A stretch of 54,158 nt of DNA from Bacteroidia bacterium (GTDB lineage: Bacteria; Bacteroidota; Bacteroidia; Bacteroidales; F082), in assembly GCA_030537295.1 (NCBI GenBank), contig JAUNNU010000003.1:1-54158 (forward strand). The letters are read 5' to 3'. Made by a program: the position numbers and the translations under genes. The notes beneath the pieces were generated by a model. The model was not told the DNA's origin. It made no database searches and was given only the letters and a program-made list of their open reading frames with translations. This document shows, in pieces, positions 52,706-54,158 of this stretch (positions are counted from its first letter, which is position 1; each line of letters begins with the position of its first letter).

Positions 52706-52710
52706 AGGTT
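52698..52710 (+). repeat. Right 13-bp direct repeat of the DUF4143 cassette
   Basis: AAGGTTAGAGGTT, identical to 51204-51216, overlapping the stop codon of the ATPase gene. Confidence 0.8.
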
Positions 52711-52794
52711 TGATATACATGACGGTCTAAAGTGAGGAGTGCGAGGCCTTGCATAATACTTTTTTCAAAAGAACTACATAGAAATGTAAAAAAT

Positions 52795-54015
52795 ATGAAC
52801 ATCCTTTTTCTAACCATGTCAAACATCCGTGACATTGAAGCTCACGGCATTTATACCGACCTGATGCGGAAGTTCCGCAATGAAGGTCATCAGGTCTATA
52901 TTGCTGCTCCGCGCGAACGTCGCACGGGCGAAGCCACCAACCTGAAGGAAATCAGTGGCGCACAAGTGCTGGGCATTAAGACCCTCAATGTGCAGAAAAC
53001 CAATGTGGTGGAGAAAGGCTTGGGACAAGTGTCCATGGAGACGCTTTTCAAACGTGCCATCAAGCGCTATTTCAAGGGCATACGCTTCGACCTTATCCTT
53101 TATTCCACCCCACCCATTACATTCCCTAAGGTCATTCAGTATCTCAAACAGCAGAATCCTAAGGCAAAGACCTATTTGCTCCTGAAAGACATCTTCCCTC
53201 AGAATGCCGTCGATTTGGGCATGATGAGCAAGAGCGGGGTGAAAGGAGTGCTTTATAAGTTCTTTCGAAATAAGGAAAAGAAACTCTATGCCTTGTCGGA
53301 CCATATCGGTTGCATGAGTCCTGCCAATGTGAAGTATGTCTTGGCCCATAACCCCGAGGTGAATCCTGAAAAAGTGGAGGTGGCGCCGAATTCATGCGAA
53401 GCCACGGATTATGTGGCGCCAAGTCAGGAACAGGTGGCTGAGATCAGAAGCAAATACCATCTGCCGGTCGGCAAACCGGTTTTCATTTACGGCGGCAATT
53501 TGGGCAAACCGCAGGGCATACCTTTCCTGATGGATTGTCTTGAGGCCAACAAGGACAGGGAAGACTGCCATTTCGTGGTAGTCGGCAGCGGCACGGAATA
53601 CGGCAAGATTGAGGCATGGCACAAGAAAGTGCAGCCAAAGAGCGTCTCGCTGTTCAGCTTCATTCCCAAAGCGGACTATGACAAATTGGTCGATTCCTGT
53701 GATATAGGATTGATTTTCTTGGATTACCGTTTCACCATCCCGAACTACCCTTCACGGCTTTTGCCCTACTTGATGCAGCACAAGCCCATCCTGGCTGCCA
53801 CCGACCCGAATTGCGATACGGGTTCGTTGGCCGAAGCTAATGGTTACGGATTCTGGTGCCCGAGCAACAGTGTGGAAGCCTTCACCGCCTGTGTGGATAA
53901 GATGCTAGCTGCCGATATCCGTCAGATGGGTGATAGGGGCTATCAGTTCTTCTTGGATAATTATACGGTGGAGCATACTTATGAGAAAATTGTGGGACAC
54001 ATGGTCAATCTATAA
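52795..54015 (+). CDS. WbuB-like GT4 glycosyltransferase
   Basis: 406 residues from the ATG at 52795; the longer frame has no supporting start. GT-B enzyme with LTMSNIRDIEAHGIYTDLMR at the N-terminus, KTYLLLKDIFPQNAVDLGMM (the WbuB-type central motif) and YGGNLGKPQGIPFLMD at the start of the donor domain. In other loci WbuB-like enzymes add a 2-acetamido-6-deoxysugar (FucNAc type) next to the initiating sugar and precede the initiating transferase gene. This suggests the polysaccharide locus continues beyond the window. Confidence 0.87.
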   Translation: MNILFLTMSNIRDIEAHGIYTDLMRKFRNEGHQVYIAAPRERRTGEATNLKEISGAQVLGIKTLNVQKTNVVEKGLGQVSMETLFKRAIKRYFKGIRFDLILYSTPPITFPKVIQYLKQQNPKAKTYLLLKDIFPQNAVDLGMMSKSGVKGVLYKFFRNKEKKLYALSDHIGCMSPANVKYVLAHNPEVNPEKVEVAPNSCEATDYVAPSQEQVAEIRSKYHLPVGKPVFIYGGNLGKPQGIPFLMDCLEANKDREDCHFVVVGSGTEYGKIEAWHKKVQPKSVSLFSFIPKADYDKLVDSCDIGLIFLDYRFTIPNYPSRLLPYLMQHKPILAATDPNCDTGSLAEANGYGFWCPSNSVEAFTACVDKMLAADIRQMGDRGYQFFLDNYTVEHTYEKIVGHMVNL

Positions 54016-54059
54016 ACAGTTTTCCTCGTCATATTGTGTGGTTTGCTGCTGAAGAAAGA

Positions 54060-54152
54060 AATTGACCAGAATTGACGACAAATTGTCTTAAGAAAGAAAA
54101 GAAGACGATTGTTTTTTATTGGAAGACAATTAAGGTCAATTAAACGTCAATT
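54060..54152. repeat. Inverted-repeat array after the WbuB-like gene
   Basis: Left side has AATTGACC (54060-54067), AATTGACG (54070-54077) and AATTGTCTT (54081-54089). The right side has their exact complements AAGACAATT (54123-54131), GGTCAATT (54134-54141) and CGTCAATT (54145-54152). The inner pair and one of the outer pairs can form a cruciform or hairpin. No gene was found from 54016 to the end. Confidence 0.7.
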
Positions 54153-54158
54153 ATAAGT

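Noticed and set aside
1-54158. CRISPR arrays, tRNA, rRNA or transposase genes
   Set aside because: No regularly spaced repeats, cloverleaf-like segments, rRNA sequence or transposase-like protein were seen on either strand by reading.

Overview
The window reads as a chromosomal segment of a Bacteroidota bacterium, most likely order Bacteroidales. Upstream of many genes there is a Bacteroidota-type -7 box (TAnnTTTG). One secreted protein ends in a type IX secretion sorting domain, and there is an UpxY-type NusG paralogue, a PNGase F-like secreted glycosidase and a menaquinone-type prenyltransferase. No rRNA, tRNA or CRISPR array was seen.

Region 1 (1-19.3 kb) holds housekeeping and cell-surface genes on both strands: thiD, a feoB-like iron transporter with a decayed nucleotide site, an EF-G, the helicase hrpB, an UpxY/NusG-like antiterminator, an S9 peptidase lipoprotein, a PNGase F-like enzyme, a T9SS cargo protein, a minus-strand menA-CPBP-pnuC operon, a Nudix hydrolase, an NhaC antiporter and a secreted endo/exonuclease/phosphatase-fold protein.

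Region 2 (19.35-46.1 kb) is a large plus-strand exopolysaccharide/capsule locus. It opens with a promoter and a roughly 180-nt leader containing hairpins. Its sugar-nucleotide genes predict GDP-L-fucose (gmd, fcl), UDP-glucuronate (two diverged ugd copies), UDP-galacturonate (UDP-GlcA 4-epimerase), UDP-GalNAcA (tviB/tviC-like pair) and UDP-ManNAc (wecB). Assembly genes include a Wzx flippase, a Wzy-like polymerase, GT4 glycosyltransferases, a TupA-like ATP-grasp protein, an ATP-grasp ligase, a NodB-type deacetylase-like protein, acyl/acetyltransferases, and a LicD plus LicD-like/cytidylyltransferase fusion that suggests a phospho-substituent. The initiating sugar-phosphate transferase and outer-membrane export genes are not in the window, so the locus probably continues past the right end. 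Several places carry gene debris: a serine-acetyltransferase tail present twice around an internally deleted AlbA_2 gene, a glycosyltransferase tail after licD, and a 25-codon ORF before the ATP-grasp gene.

Region 3 (46.1-52.7 kb) is an accessory island inside the polysaccharide locus: two diverged RES-domain-like (NAD-phosphorylase toxin fold) proteins, a frameshifted wbuC, an HNH endonuclease, an unknown protein overlapping a PIN-domain protein, a GNAT acetyltransferase, and an AAA/DUF4143 ATPase flanked by an exact 13-bp direct repeat. This island is the best candidate for an undescribed toxin or defence system. Region 4 (52.8-54.2 kb) returns to polysaccharide genes with a WbuB-like GT4 glycosyltransferase followed by a complex inverted-repeat array.
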